From Guyanagaster necrorhizus (Eukaryota > Basidiomycota > Agaricomycetes > Agaricales > Physalacriaceae): a DNA stretch of 64,000 nucleotides. Shown here piece by piece: positions 45,735 through 58,190 of the stretch (the first letter of the stretch is position 1; the number at the start of each line of letters is the position of its first letter). The DNA lies in contig NW_025064908.1 of assembly GCF_019112545.1 (NCBI RefSeq), positions 314,515-378,514 of the forward strand, read 5' to 3'. A program made the position numbers and the translations under genes. The notes under the pieces are model-generated. The model was given only the letters and a program-made list of their open reading frames with translations, had not been told where the DNA came from and ran no database searches.

Positions 45735-47115
45735 CTTCAGTGTGTATGACAACAGTGGATATATTCAAATACATGGATAGTTTAAATATAGGAGTAACTA
45801 CAAAAGTACTATTAGTCTGACTAGCAGCTATGAGATGCATACTGTAAGGTCTCTTGGCTGGCTCAATGGAATTGCTCACTGGCCAGCCCTGTCTTTTACC
45901 TCTTCCACTTTGGTTTCTGTGCTGAGTTTTTCTTCCTTCTGGAGTTCAGCTATCTGCATCCATATGTCCTCATGGATCCATTTTTTCTTTGGGCAATCCT
46001 TCACCATGTGGCTCTTTTAGCCACAATTGAAACATTTACCTTCCTTCTTCATCTGATCTATATCTATTGGTTTTCCTGTTCCTGTATATGTTATTCCAGT
46101 CCTTGTCTTCTGAGTGCTGTAGGTCACAGCCATTGAGGCTCCTGATAATTTCCTGGCAGTTGTCTCTGATGATTTGAAGTTACTCAGGATTGGCAGGGTT
46201 GACTTTTTGATATAGTCTTGCAGCATCAATTGTTCTGCTTTCTGCCTTTGTCACTCCTTGTACATCTTAATGATCTGTTCCTTCCACTCATTGTATTCCA
46301 CTGATATCAGGGCCTTGATGCTGATAGCTGAGATCATCATGACATATGAGGAGAGGACTCCTCTCTTGAGGGCCTCAACTATTCATCCATCATTTGCTGT
46401 ATCATCTCAGATGCCAGTGAGCTTTGCAAGTCATTCCAGCTCATCAAAGTAGTCTGTGGCCACTTTGTCTCTCATCTTGTATTCTTTGATCTTCTGCTTG
46501 TGTACTTCTTGTACTGCTGGATCAATGAATTTATCATGGAGCATTTGCTTAAAGATCAGCCATGAGAGGTACCAGTAATTCTCCTGGGTCAATGATCAGA
46601 AATTTGGAGAGATAAAAATCCATCAGATCTTTGCTTTCTCTTTTAAGTATGAGGCAGCAAAGATGACCTTGTTCATATTAGTTCTCAGGTATCCAATATA
46701 GACTTCAAAATACTGCTCACAATCAACCAGGAATCAATTGATGTCATCAGATGCCCTCTTGAAGAGGTGGAGTTTGCAAAGCAAGTTGGGTTTGCATTGT
46801 AAGATAGCAGCATTCTTGGGAAGCACCCCTATTGGATTGGGCCATTCTGAGAAGAGAGTGCATCACCATTCCTGCAGAGGCCCCAGAAAGGAATGAAGAG
46901 AGTTGTCATCTGCTACAAAACTCCCCTGAGAGGCAGCTTCCTTTCAGATGATGACTCCATCTCATGTGAATCTCAGTCTGATAGCTTCAGGGTCATCTCT
47001 GACTGGTTTCTTTCCTGTCCCACTTCTGGTGGCTTCATCAGGTGAGAGCTGGGCCCTAAGTATTTGGCTCATTTTGCTGGTCCAGGGGTTTCAGTATCCT
47101 TGTGGTCAAGGGGTT
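45735..47115 (-). pseudogene. gag: G3 gag C-terminus and start of pol
   Basis: Continues G3 beyond the G4 insertion: the pol start (MSNSIEPAKRPYSM near 45870), zinc knuckle CFNCG near 46030, and the capsid-like region to about 46900. Homology to G2 gag stops near 47115, where foreign sequence begins. The N-terminal half of gag is missing apart from 49040-49316. Confidence 0.82.
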
Positions 47116-47183
47116 GCCAGTGATCAGATTCATGACAGCCAGATAGCTATTGACTGCTCCAAGGGTGTGGAGTATAAAAACAT

Positions 47184-49033
47184 TGAAGAGGATCTGAGTG
47201 CACACAAGGTGAAAACAGATACAGCAGAGCATTATCCACTGACCACACTCACACCAACACACATACAAAACTCTTAGTTTGTAGGGGGATCATAATGTGA
47301 TAAAAGTAGCAATCAACAAATATAATTGTCTTCTTTAATGAGACCACAGCATGCAAACAGTAATAGCATGCTTACAACAGTCCAAGATCTCTCTAAGTCT
47401 CAAAGCTTTTTGTTTTATCAAAACAAGAGATGGCAACAGGTGTTGCTGGGCCTCAAGGCAAAGGGTACTGCAACTCAATACAATACATCGAAACACTCCT
47501 TCAAAACTCTCAAATGGTCCCAAGCACAGCTCAGATCAACTCAAATCTCTAACATACACAATACACAACTCAAAGCTTTGTGCTCTGAGCAAAAACCAAT
47601 CACAAACATGTCCACAAGTGCCAAAGAGCACAGATCTCTGTCCACAAGCTTCCAAACTGATCATAGACCCACAGGATTCAAACCTATGCAATCCAGAGAC
47701 ACAAAACACAATAAAACCCTGTCCAACAGACCAAAGGGTTTGAACCTCTGCCACCTGTAGTGCTGTGCATCACATATACCTCAAAAACTCAAGATGATGC
47801 CCTTCAGACACTGCTCTCTTATTCTCAGGTTAGAGCATAATCCAAAACCTCTTATCAAACTGGGCTTAAGTCCTTTGTGAGCTTTGATGCCTTGCTTAGT
47901 TCTCACAGCTCTCTCAAGGATGTTCAATAATATGTTTATTCTCTCACCCAAAGTTACAAACACAAACCCAGAGCTTAGAGTGCAAGGCTTTCTGTGCCTA
48001 ATACACCACAACTGTGGGAGTCAGAAACTTGTCCTCTACTCATACAATACTGTATTTAAATACTCTACTATGATACTTACTAATACAATCCTACTATGGT
48101 ATCCTCAAAGTGCAGAACTCCATGCTGGATTCCATAGGTATTATTCACACACATATTGCAGTCACCATGCTTATTCTCTTCTGGGTGATGACTGTGCCTG
48201 CTGTTCCTTCACTAGCTGACATCAGCTAGCTGGCCTCACCAGGTCTGCTTGCTTTCTTATTTCCCCAGTGACATCTCTGACAGCAGTAAACTGTTCCAGA
48301 CCCTTAGGGTTATCTCTCATGCCAAGAGTCAGCCACAATGGCTATGTTCTGCTTTCCTATGTTTAGCCAGTCATTCCATCTGACTCACCAAAGGTGCCAT
48401 TTCTCAGTACAATGCAGAGTCCCTTGCTGTGTTATATGCACTAAGGCACTATAAGTATGCACACTATTCATTTCTGGGATAATATTTCTCTACTTATTAC
48501 TTTGTTGTCATCATTCTATTTTGCTGTTCAGCATCCAGTTAATCAGATACCTTTCCTTGGATCTCAGTTCTCTGTTCTAAAGCATGTCCCATCAGTGCAT
48601 CAATGGCTGTGCATCTTTGATCAATGTGATCAGAATTGCTGATCATATTTCAATTGTAGTCTTTTTATTTTTAGCATGTCCTCTCATAATAGTATTGGCA
48701 CATTTAGGGCCAAGTGCTGGGACCTCACATGCAGCATAACCCCTCTGGTATTAGTCTGTTACTAGGTCATGCACTCTGCTTATTGTTACTTCAGTTTAGC
48801 ATTATGATAGCTAGGTTTCTGTGCACTCTAGTCCTATTTTCTGTTATATGCTTACTGGACTGGAATGCAGTCCATGTATTTGCAATTTTCACAATTTTAC
48901 ATGCTTGAACATGGAGAGGGCATATCAATAGTCAATTATTTGATTAGCTGAAAGAGTTATGGCTCTGAATCTAATCAGTGGATCAATGAACACCACATGA
49001 ATGCAGAGGAGGCCATACATGACTATGAATTAT
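47184..49033 (+). repeat. Inverted copy of the 36314-38189 segment
   Basis: About 1.85 kb matching 36314-38189 in reverse orientation, including 120 nt of chromodomain (here plus strand: SNQWINEHHMNAEEAIHDYE). The chromodomain part differs at only 3 of about 120 positions. The copy replaces roughly 1.7 kb of G3 gag rather than simply interrupting it. Confidence 0.85.
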
Positions 49034-49039
49034 TCTTCT

Positions 49040-49316
49040 GGATTCTGAGATATCATATAAAGGGAGATCTGGAGTTACATTTCATAGGATATAACAGATA
49101 TGTTGAAACTCTTGGTAATGTCAGATAGTCCAGGTGGTAATCAAGTGATATCCCTGGCACAGTGAGATGATCACAAGTAAGTCTAATAGTGTTCTGATGA
49201 TGGAAGCTATGAGTTTGAAGAACTCTCAGTCAAAGTTCAAGTCATTGGAGTTCAGGATGGGCATTCAGTTTCTCAGCACAATTAAGCTTGAGAAAGAAAA
49301 GCTAGAAGCTTCAAGC
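49040..49316 (-). pseudogene. G3 ORF-A N-terminus
   Basis: Minus-strand remnant of the start of ORF-A, from the eroded primer site to about codon 90, matching the same part of G1 and G2. The membrane-segment region is recognisable. CpG sites are lost. Confidence 0.7.
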
Positions 49317-49320
49317 TAAT

Positions 49321-49780
49321 TATTAGATCCAAGTATCATGTGAACAGAAACATGTGATAAACAGAAGTCTCCTCACACTTTGGGAGATCGACTGGATTCA
49401 CTGATACATATTCTGATTGGTGTGTCACAAGGCCTTAGGATTAGCTTGAGTATAGAATGGTGTGAATGTAAACTTTAGCTTGAAGCTGGGGATTCTCAGT
49501 GAGAGTGAGCTTTCTTAAATACTATTTGTATCTGCACTAATTATACTGCTACCTATTATATGTTGTTGTGTCCTTTGTGCTCATTGTCCTTGAGTGTTGA
49601 TACCATACATAAAAGACTGGTTGTGCATTATTGAGCACCATTGTTGCATTGAAAGACAATGACTGACTCAGCCTAGTTGTGATGACTAAGCTTCATCTCA
49701 CAATCCTAAGCACTGGTCTTAAGTGCCCTTACTAAGCATAAACAGGGGTTAATCATAAGAAAGATGGAAAAATTATAACA
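49321..49780 (-). repeat. G3 5' LTR
   Basis: 460 bp, with the terminal TG changed to TA at 49321. Followed by AAAAC. Its inner TTAGCTTGAAGCT still pairs perfectly with AGCTTCAAGCTAA just outside the LTR. Confidence 0.9.
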
Positions 49781-49785
49781 AAAAC

Positions 49786-50300
49786 ATCTTTACTCTCATT
49801 CTCTTACTTTATCTTCAGTTAGTGTCAGACCTCAGCTGTTGTAGTGCATTCCATTTACAATTATTTAGTTGTTGCCTGACAACCAACTGCATCAGTCAAG
49901 ATGTGTTTTATGTGGATATCAGTGGAGGTCAAGGTGTCAGTCATAGTCAATTAGATCAGAGGTCAGAGTAATAGTCACAGTCAGATCAGGATTAGTGGTC
50001 AGGATCAAGAGTCAGAGTCAAGATTCAGAGTAAAGGAGTGTCAAAAAGTGTATAGCAATATTGAAATGGGTTAAAAGAGGGAGAGATGACAAAGCAAAGA
50101 TAGAGATTGTTATTATAAAAGTCAGATGAGCAACAACAGAGTCAGAATTCAGTCAGATTAGTCAATCAGTAGTTTAGTGGTCAATGCATCTATCAAAAGG
50201 TGGATTGACAAGATACCAAAAGCATAGTAAATAACTAATAAGTAAACTAAATATAATATATATCAGGGTCAAGTATATACTAAGTTCAATCTTCAACAGG
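49786..50300. other. CpG-free sequence with degenerate GTCAG repeats
   Basis: Continues the unit into which G3 inserted. 49950-50170 is dominated by imperfect AGTCAG/GTCAGAGT repeats. No gene seen. Confidence 0.5.
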
Positions 50301-51099
50301 GTTTCAGACTAGTAATTTACTAGATAAGACTCTGGCAAATTCTCTCTGAGCCTTCAGACTAAATTTTTCAAAAATCACCAGAATTCATCTGCACACTTGA
50401 ACTCAGTTTGAGCCAAATTAGTCTAAATATAGCAATATTTGACTTCAAGATTGCAGCTCTCTGACTATACTATGTCCAAATTCTGGACTAAAGTTTCTAT
50501 GAGTTGCTAGAATTTTTCAAAGCACAGAAATAGCATTTTTAGCTTCAAATATGCAATGAGAGTTTATAACTCACATTGTAGACACACAAAACCCTATTAT
50601 TTGGATTTTGTCCAAAATTTATAGAAGAGGCAATCTAATATCATGCTAAAAGTTGATAAGTAAGCTTGAGAGAAAGAGAAAGATATAGTACAGAGTATAA
50701 ATATGAGCTCTGCAGAAGCTATAAAATAACAAGTTCCTTATATTTGGCTTTACCAGCCTAGAGTCTACCCTGTGCAATACCTAGGATTCCAATACTTATA
50801 AATCAGACTCTTGCATAATGTATCCACTTTCTGGAAAAAAAGAAATGTATATTATATTTATGAGTCTGGCAACAAGCCCCATTTGAAGCTGAAAATGAGC
50901 ATTGAGAGTGTTTATCAATTAAACTAGCACAGCCAAGCATCAATAAGTGTAAAAAAAAAAATGCTACTAATGTGCTAGAGTACTGTCGATAGTGGGAATT
51001 GAATCAGCGGCTCTTCAAAGTCATTGCCACAACTAAGCGATTTAACCACTAATCGATACCAACCAACATATGTGTGGAATAGATCTTGTTATCTAATCA
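50301..51099. repeat. 0.8-kb direct repeat, right copy
   Basis: Partner of 26911-27729. Read on the minus strand from about 51060 it has an A-box-like GATTAGTGGTTAAATCGC and a B-box-like TGATTCAATTCCC about 50 nt apart, as in tRNA-derived elements. CpGs survive in its last 80 nt (50985-51060) next to host DNA but not further inside. Confidence 0.6.
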
Positions 51100-53510
51100 T
51101 AAATAGGCAAAGCACCAGAGCTTTGTCAATAAGGGCAAGTGAAATTTGCCTGATCACAGGAATGATATATGATTCACGTAAAATTCCGAGGTCAAACTAC
51201 AAGAACGATGACGGAACGGATAGCCCACGAGGATATGTCTCGATTTTGATGCACTGTCCGAATTGATTGCAACTGGACTTCTCCATCGTTGAGCGCACTG
51301 TTCTGTTTGTAACCTAATTGATCATGTTTATCTGTATCGTATAAGCAATAGTAACATATTCAGCAAGGACGGTGGTGCTGACCTAGACCCTTTCTGAGTG
51401 TATGAATCATTTTCGTTCCCGAGCGACCAATTTCTTGATTAACGTGTCTTGGTAGGACTCGGCCTAGACCCAGAGACCCACGACAAGGGGACACGAGGAT
51501 GGTGGCGCGCATTCCACCCTTCTCCGGGAAGCCGCCTGTCCAGGAAAGAGAGAAGAGAGAAGAGAGAAGAGAGAAGAGAGAAGCAGAGAATAGCTCTTTC
51601 GTTGATCGCCAGAAAAGCCATCAGGCATGCCCATCGTCGTTCGCAGAGTACGAGCATTCGGAACCTCTCACACAAACTCGGGTAGGTCGATGCATTCCAT
51701 GGGAGTGACGGGCCGCAGGTCGTTCGGTGCCGTCGCTCATTCTCACGTTTACTCTTACCCTGCTGAATTTTTAAAAAAATGAGAACGAGTGGATGAATGT
51801 TTAGCGCCGGACTCACCTTTGTTCATTCAGTGGGTGTTGTTCCAGAAGATCACTGAACAACACAGCCATAAACCTACCGTCGAAACAATTAGGTGCCCAC
51901 AGCCGAGAAGTAGGGCTACAACATCGATTGTTCGCTCGTCAGTGCCCTATTGACATCCCGCCACCTAGATCGTCCTCGGTAATGTGTCATCCAAATCTCA
52001 GAGCCTATAGGCATCCTCATAATGGTACTTGGCCGTGACCGCTAGTCCAGGCAATCTTGAACTTGAAGCACTCATGACATAGGTCAGAGACCAAGTGGCC
52101 ACTCAAATCTTCTGGTGTGGCGATAGAAAACCTAACGTGAAGAAAGTCAGCAGGGAACGAGATACGCAAGAACGATGCGACATTACTCCATCGTTTAGGG
52201 AAAGGCCTACCGCCACTGTTGCGGTGACGGCAGTAAAGCTCATGATGGGAACACAAGCCAGTCACAGGTCAGTCCAGGTCGTCGAACTCGGTGAGCAGAG
52301 AAGGGAAAGGGCAGGCGGCTGAGGAGAAAACTACTAAAGCAAGCTCCTTTTTACATTCCAGGAGGAAGCTATGTACGGAAACTTGGGTAAAGAAACATCA
52401 AACACTGCCGGCGTATGTCGTCCTCACAGCAATGACGCATCGAGTCTGCAATCAATCAACGAAGTGATGAATTTATGGAATTTCTCACCAGACAGCATTG
52501 TACCTTAGGTTGCATCGCTTCCTGCGGATGATGTAACAATACTGCTAGCCTCGGGTGCTGGAACTCCGACTCAGCTAGAAAAGAAGTCCTAGGTTCATGT
52601 TGATTGCCGCGTCGACGGATCTTCGGAGGTATTTTTTAGTAGTTCGGCAAGTATATATAGCCCCGTTTCCATGAGAAACTGATATTAGACTGCACAAGTG
52701 GCGTCACCTGCGGCACGCTTCACGTGATCGTATCATCCACAAAAGTAGTCTCAAGAAAAGCTACTTTCCACCTTTCGATGAACTGAGAGCGCCAATAATG
52801 CTTATGTGGCTCTCCTCAATCTCCACAAGGATATTATCTACTCACGCCACCGAAGCTAAGGTCTCCAGATTTGGAGACGCCGGTAAGGAGCTGTGTAGCG
52901 AACAGCACATCAGAAAAGGCATACTTGATGTCAATTACTGGTAATAACGTCACAACTTTTGACGCACAACAATTTTCCTGCAGGATCCCCCGAGGCCTCA
53001 GAACAGCCTGACTGAGTTCGGTGGCGAGGGATTAAGCGCTCGTATATCAGGATGAAATCTCAGGACAGCTCGAAAGCGCCAAATGGGCTATTGTCTTTGC
53101 TGAAGTAAATAATCACAGCTCATACAATGGCAGCAGTCCCGCTAGCAAGATAGCCTTCGGTTCTCAATTATCAACAAAGAGCCACAGAACTTCGGAGCGG
53201 CAATCAGAAATGGATGGCCACACACACGTTCTTTTTTTCCAAGACCAGCATCCGTCGAAGTTTTCACCCTTATAAGTCACTTTTTAATAACATTTGCCGA
53301 AGCGCATGAGTCAAAGGACCATCTCACGGTATTCCCCTGGTTGCACGTCCGTTGTCAGGATACACAGCCGTGATGGATATAGACCCTGTGTGTATCTGCT
53401 GCGATAGAATTACACTCGAGATCTACGACTATTATAGAGAGACATCTCATCGTCAGTTGATAACGATCTGGCCACCACTCACTAATTTACAAGTGATCAT
53501 ATTTCTCACA
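51100..53510. other. Host intergenic DNA, no gene recognised
   Basis: CpG-normal sequence resumes. Short frames on both strands (for example 51439-51816 minus) show no known domain. It contains a heptamer tandem repeat at 51545-51582. Confidence 0.4.
51545..51582. repeat. GAGAGAA tandem repeat
   Basis: About five tandem copies of the 7-mer GAGAGAA. Confidence 0.85.
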
Positions 53511-56147
53511 TTACTTCTCTGAATCCGTGTCAATATCATTCGTGAACTCGCCCGCCTGGATATTGTAGAGCCTCGCATATTCTCCGTTCAGCGCCAGTAG
53601 CTCATCATGTCGCCCAGACTCGTACAAACGTCCATCCTTCATGCACCTGTCAAGAGTACGACCAGCCTGAGTTTCCCATGAGACGTAGAAAGGAAAACCC
53701 ACAGGATGAGATCAGCACGACGTGTCAAGGGTCCGAACCGGTGCGTAACAATGACTATTGTTTTCCCTGCTCTTTCGGCGACCAAGTTCTCAAAGAGTTG
53801 GGCTTCGCCCGCAGCGTCTAGAGCCGAACTAGCTTCATCTACCGCTACGAAGTTGACCTTTCCGGAGTGGAAGCGCATGAATGTTCTCGCACTGCGTAAA
53901 AGTGAGCTACGATAAAGACTCGGGGATATATTAGATAACTCACGCTACTATTCGCTGCTTCTCTCCGCCCGAAACTTTAACATCCTTCTCTAGCGCTTTC
54001 CATTGAGGCAGCAAAGGATGATTCTCGTTGGCATCTGAAGAATAGAAATTGCATTTTCGATAGTCGCCACTTGGCCCCTCATCATTTCTTAAGATGGTAG
54101 CGTCTCCTTCGGTCATCCCGGTCAGGATATCCTCAGCCCCACCTTTGCGGATGGCGTTCATGATCTCGTCATCGCTGCATATGTAGTCGACATCGCCCAT
54201 ACGGACGTTCTCCCAGAAAGAAAGCGGGAAGATTTCATGGTCCTGCATGAAGCAAGCGGTGGCCCGACGGAAATCCGCTAGCTTGTAGTCTGAGATACTA
54301 TGCCCGTCAACAATAATCGTCCCAGACGTCGGTTCAATCAATCTAGTCAAGAGTTTGATTAGTGTGGATTTGCCACTTCCGTTGGTCCCGACGACGGCAA
54401 CGAGTTGTCCGGATTTGATGGAGAGCGAGATGTTTTTTAGAGCAGAGGTATCATTTTTGTAAGAGAAGCACACATCTCTGCAGGGGAGATTAACGTTAAT
54501 GATCTGATTTGCTCACAGTCCATCGCGTACGTACTGAAGATCGATGGACATTCCTCGTTGCATGGCGTCTTGATGGCCAAGTTTCTCCGATGTACATCTC
54601 GAAGAGGAATACTCACGGTAGCCATGAGATGTTTCGGGAGGCATATTCATCGAATCGTAGAAACGAGTTATCCACTGACATTCTTGTCGGAAGTTGTCGA
54701 TGCTCGCAAGGAACCACTTCAGCGAAAATTGGAGGTTGGCCGAGTATTGTTGCAATACAGCAAGTGATGTCACAGAGAAAGTGGAAGGCACCATCATCAC
54801 AGACACGGCCAAGTATATCTATGAATTAACTGCGATTAGTCTCATATCAATTGAAGGCCGTATAACTCGCCATGGGTGCTTTCCCTAGAAGGTCGGAGAG
54901 AATGTCCGAGAACGGTGTGGAACGTTGACCATATTGCTCTTCAGGGAATGATGTTGGAATGTTACCGACACGCGCAGAGGATTTAGCATATTCTATAATT
55001 TCTTCCATCAGATACGGGACGGTAGATACAGGATCAAACACCACCTCTAACGAGATAATGGGAAAGGCCTCCAGCGAGGACCTCTGAACGATACTGTTGA
55101 GCCGTCAGAGATCCCAGAGCATGCATTCGCTTGAAATCTGTATTTTCCACATGGTAAAAATATTCTACGGATCCCGATGAATAAGCAAGTGGGCCCTGAT
55201 TAGAAGATTCAGATATTTACCATAGCCCCACAAGCGGTCCTGACATAGACTATCATACAGCGGTTTTAGGATGCATACCAACGCGAAAGAAAGATGACCA
55301 AATTCGCGCGCAGTTTGAGCGATGAGGATGACTTGAACACACATAGATGTTATCTGGGAGAGAAATGATATTATTGCTGAAAACGAGTCCCAGGCGCCAT
55401 GGATTTCGTCATTGCCTTGAGAGCCTATTTCTGAGGATCAGTACTTTATTTATGGAACAATGGAACCTTAAAACGTACCCACGACTGTGCTATCAAGAAA
55501 CCGGTATTTCTCGAGCTCGACTAGAAGAAGAAAGGTCACGTACAAAGAGTTTCTGCGAGAAATGACACATACCCTTCATGCGAATAATTTTGTAATGAGC
55601 AGCCACACGGCGGCGAAAATTGGGATAAAAATGATTGCTTCAAAAGGCATGTGTGAAATTATCATTTTCGGTAGAAAGTCGACATTACCTATACCAAGTT
55701 AGAGAGCCAGCAGCTATAATCCAAGCCAGTTGTGCGATAACGATGGTCAGGATTGATTCGCGATTGGAGAAACCTTGCGTAATTCCAGCCTCGATCTGTG
55801 GGGAAAGATATACTCAACGATAACAACACCCTAAAATAACAAGTACCCACACTCGTCAGCAATTTGCTGGACAAGTACAACATCAAGGTAGATTCGGCTT
55901 GCAGCAGTGAGCTCAGGCCGGAGAATTGTGCCACGATGTAAAGAGTCGTGAGAAAGGGATCCAAAGCATAAATTTCGGATGCCATCCTGAAGAAGACAGG
56001 TATAGCAGTGGCTACATCCCGTACATTCTTCAAGATATCAAAGGAGTCGGCTTTGAGCATGACCAAACGCCACACCCCTAGCTTATGGGAGACAAGTCGT
56101 TGGTCTGGACCATGAGAATCGGACGGCATATTTGATTTGTCATTCAT
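53511..56147 (-). CDS. ABC transporter, half-size, with short introns
   Basis: Membrane ABC exporter-like protein. It starts at 56147 ([16 protein letters not shown]), then [20 protein letters not shown] and hydrophobic segments. An intron near 55800-55860 joins SKLLTS to IEAGITQGF, and further membrane helices follow ([17 protein letters not shown] near 55720, [17 protein letters not shown] near 55270). The nucleotide-binding domain fills the C-terminal third: Walker A GTNGSGKS near 54375, signature VSGGEKQR near 53960, Walker [13 protein letters not shown] near 53840 and H-loop VTHRF near 53745, ending [13 protein letters not shown] at 53511. All ATP-site motifs are intact. The middle membrane part (54500-55650) is split by many introns, and one junction near 55575 leaves an unexplained TGA, so an inactive allele cannot be excluded. 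Substrate unknown. Confidence 0.82.
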
Positions 56148-58190
56148 GGTAGGCGCCGATGATGCTTCGAAGAAGAGCGTCCGATGAATTAAACGTGGAG
56201 GAGATGATGTTGCTTGCCTGTTGTCGAAAAACTTACGAGTGTGGGGAGGATAGACACTTGTGGGTGAACATGACGTGGGTTGTTATACGGGGCAGAAATC
56301 CATTGATAAATTTTAAGTAAAATTAAACCATGAGTGGGACATGAGGTCCGCAACAGCTCGAAGACGGGCTCAGGGCGAAAAGGGTGATCAATCTGATGAT
56401 AACTTGAGCTCCACAAGATATCTGATACAACAAAGAGAATGGAGCGATCGTACAACAAGATCCAGGCAGAATATCTTTTCCACACAACATATCCTTGTTA
56501 TCGGGACAGAAAAGCCTTTCAGATGTGATACATTGTTTGCTGGCAACAGTGCGACAAAGTCGTACGAGATTTAGACGCCTCGCGATTATCCACATTATCG
56601 GATTGAAGAAAGATTAACCCCCAAATGCTGAAGTAGCTTCAGTATTATGTTGTTGAACAGGCAGCGAAAAGTTACGAGTTCACTTGGATCTAACGGGGAC
56701 TTGTTTCAATCGATTTCCCCTGACGGTGTGCTGGGGGTGCAATAAAGGCGAGATTCTTCAAATTCGCGGAGTTTAACTGAAACTCAGAGACGCCGGATAA
56801 AAAAAGCTGGACGTGCAGAGCAGAGGATGGCCAGTGGACTAGAAGGACAGCTGCCAAGTTCACCGTCCGGGCTGGTAACTGTCCAGTTGCCACGTGGAGA
56901 TCATGATCGCCGGAGAGGTCTTTATCTATAGGGAATGACTCTGTCCTCAGTTCTTACTGGTATTGCCAGCAGGCAGATGTATCGCTTTCATCTTGCTTTC
57001 ATCCAGATCTTTCGCTGAAAGTTTTCCATCGGTAAAAGATCCGGAAATGTTATGCTTTAGTGACGTTTCAAGCCTTATCGATTATCTTTTTAGCCTGCCG
57101 TCATTGCTCTCGGATTTCCCAGTACCTCCGGCTCATTGGTTAGAGCCTTGCTCTTGGACCACAGGTGCTTGAAACAGCATTCTTCATGATTTTTGCACTT
57201 ACTTACTAATGCGCAATGCAATAAGGGTCATCACAGCCTGCAGTCTTCACTTTCTGGCAGGCGTCATACGGAGACAGCTGGGCCTAAATAAGCATGACAT
57301 TTTTTCTCTAACGCAGTATCTCAACTTCCGGTGTTCTTGGCCATATCCGGCGAGGTTCGACAGACTCGAGCCTCGAAAAGGCCGATGTCAGTGTACTTTT
57401 CGTATTTACTTTATCGGCCTGTGTTCAGGAGCCGTGTGCTACAGTTCCTTCGCCCCATCTGGCTAAAATATCAAGTTGTATGTTTATTTGTGGTCTCTTG
57501 CGCTAGTCATAGTGCATTGCAATTAGCGCAGCAATCATAATTACTGGAGGGGCTATATTCATACATCTATCTAACTCTCCCCTGAATTCCATCTTTTCGG
57601 ATCTGCATCCAGGTTTACCGTAACTGTGATGCCATTCAAACAAGGAACGACAACGAAGTAATCATACTAGATGAAAGAGCCTTCCGAATCAATTACACTG
57701 ATCTACTTTTGATCAAAGGATCACTCCAAACTTGACTTGGGCGTTCACGTAATGATTGAATAAGGAACTCGCTAACGACTCCTGTAATTTCCAGTTGGCC
57801 ATTGCCATATAGAACGAGGCACGCACCCTGTCAGCCTGAGAGGGAATATACATTTACTGCACAGATCACATCAACCGAATGATTTTCCTGACGAGTAGCG
57901 GTGAATCGGGATTACGGCTGGTCACGAGTCTTCTTCTGACAACGATACAAAGGCCGGAGTATCTTACCGATAAGCGCATGTGTTCCGTCGGAGTGGTAAA
58001 TCTGGGGAAACGAGGAAACAGACGAATAGGCTACAGAGCCTAGATGCTCGAATTTATGAAAAACCTTCCGATGCTTGCTCCCTTGCGCATCAGCTTTCGT
58101 TGGCATTTTTCAAGATCGTCATAACAATTTACATGGTTGCTGATCGGAAGGTTGATGATACATATACGCATTGTTCTCAGTACTCTGTAG
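56148..58190. other. Intergenic, no gene recognised
   Basis: Host DNA with only short frames and no motif I can name. It presumably includes the ABC transporter promoter and part of the F-box gene 3' end. Confidence 0.35.

Larger units (their letters stand above)
30250..49780 (-). mobile_element. Old Ty3/gypsy element G3, interrupted by several insertions
   Basis: LTRs 30250-30707 and 49321-49780; target duplication AAAAC at 30245-30249 and 49781-49785. Its own parts on the minus strand: ORF-A/gag start 49040-49316, gag C-terminus and pol start 45735-47115, protease/RT 34376-35813, RT/RNase H/integrase 30720-32987. Interruptions: the insertion at 32988-34375, G4 at 35819-45729, and the inverted segment at 47184-49033. 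Heavily CpG-depleted with many stops. Confidence 0.9.

Noticed and set aside
6151..51099. CRISPR arrays, rRNA or bacterial-type operons
   Set aside because: No regularly spaced repeats, rRNA sequence or ribosome-binding sites; introns and LTR elements show a eukaryote.
51439..51816. 125-residue minus-strand frame
   Set aside because: Spans the GAGAGAA tandem repeat, no domain, low complexity.
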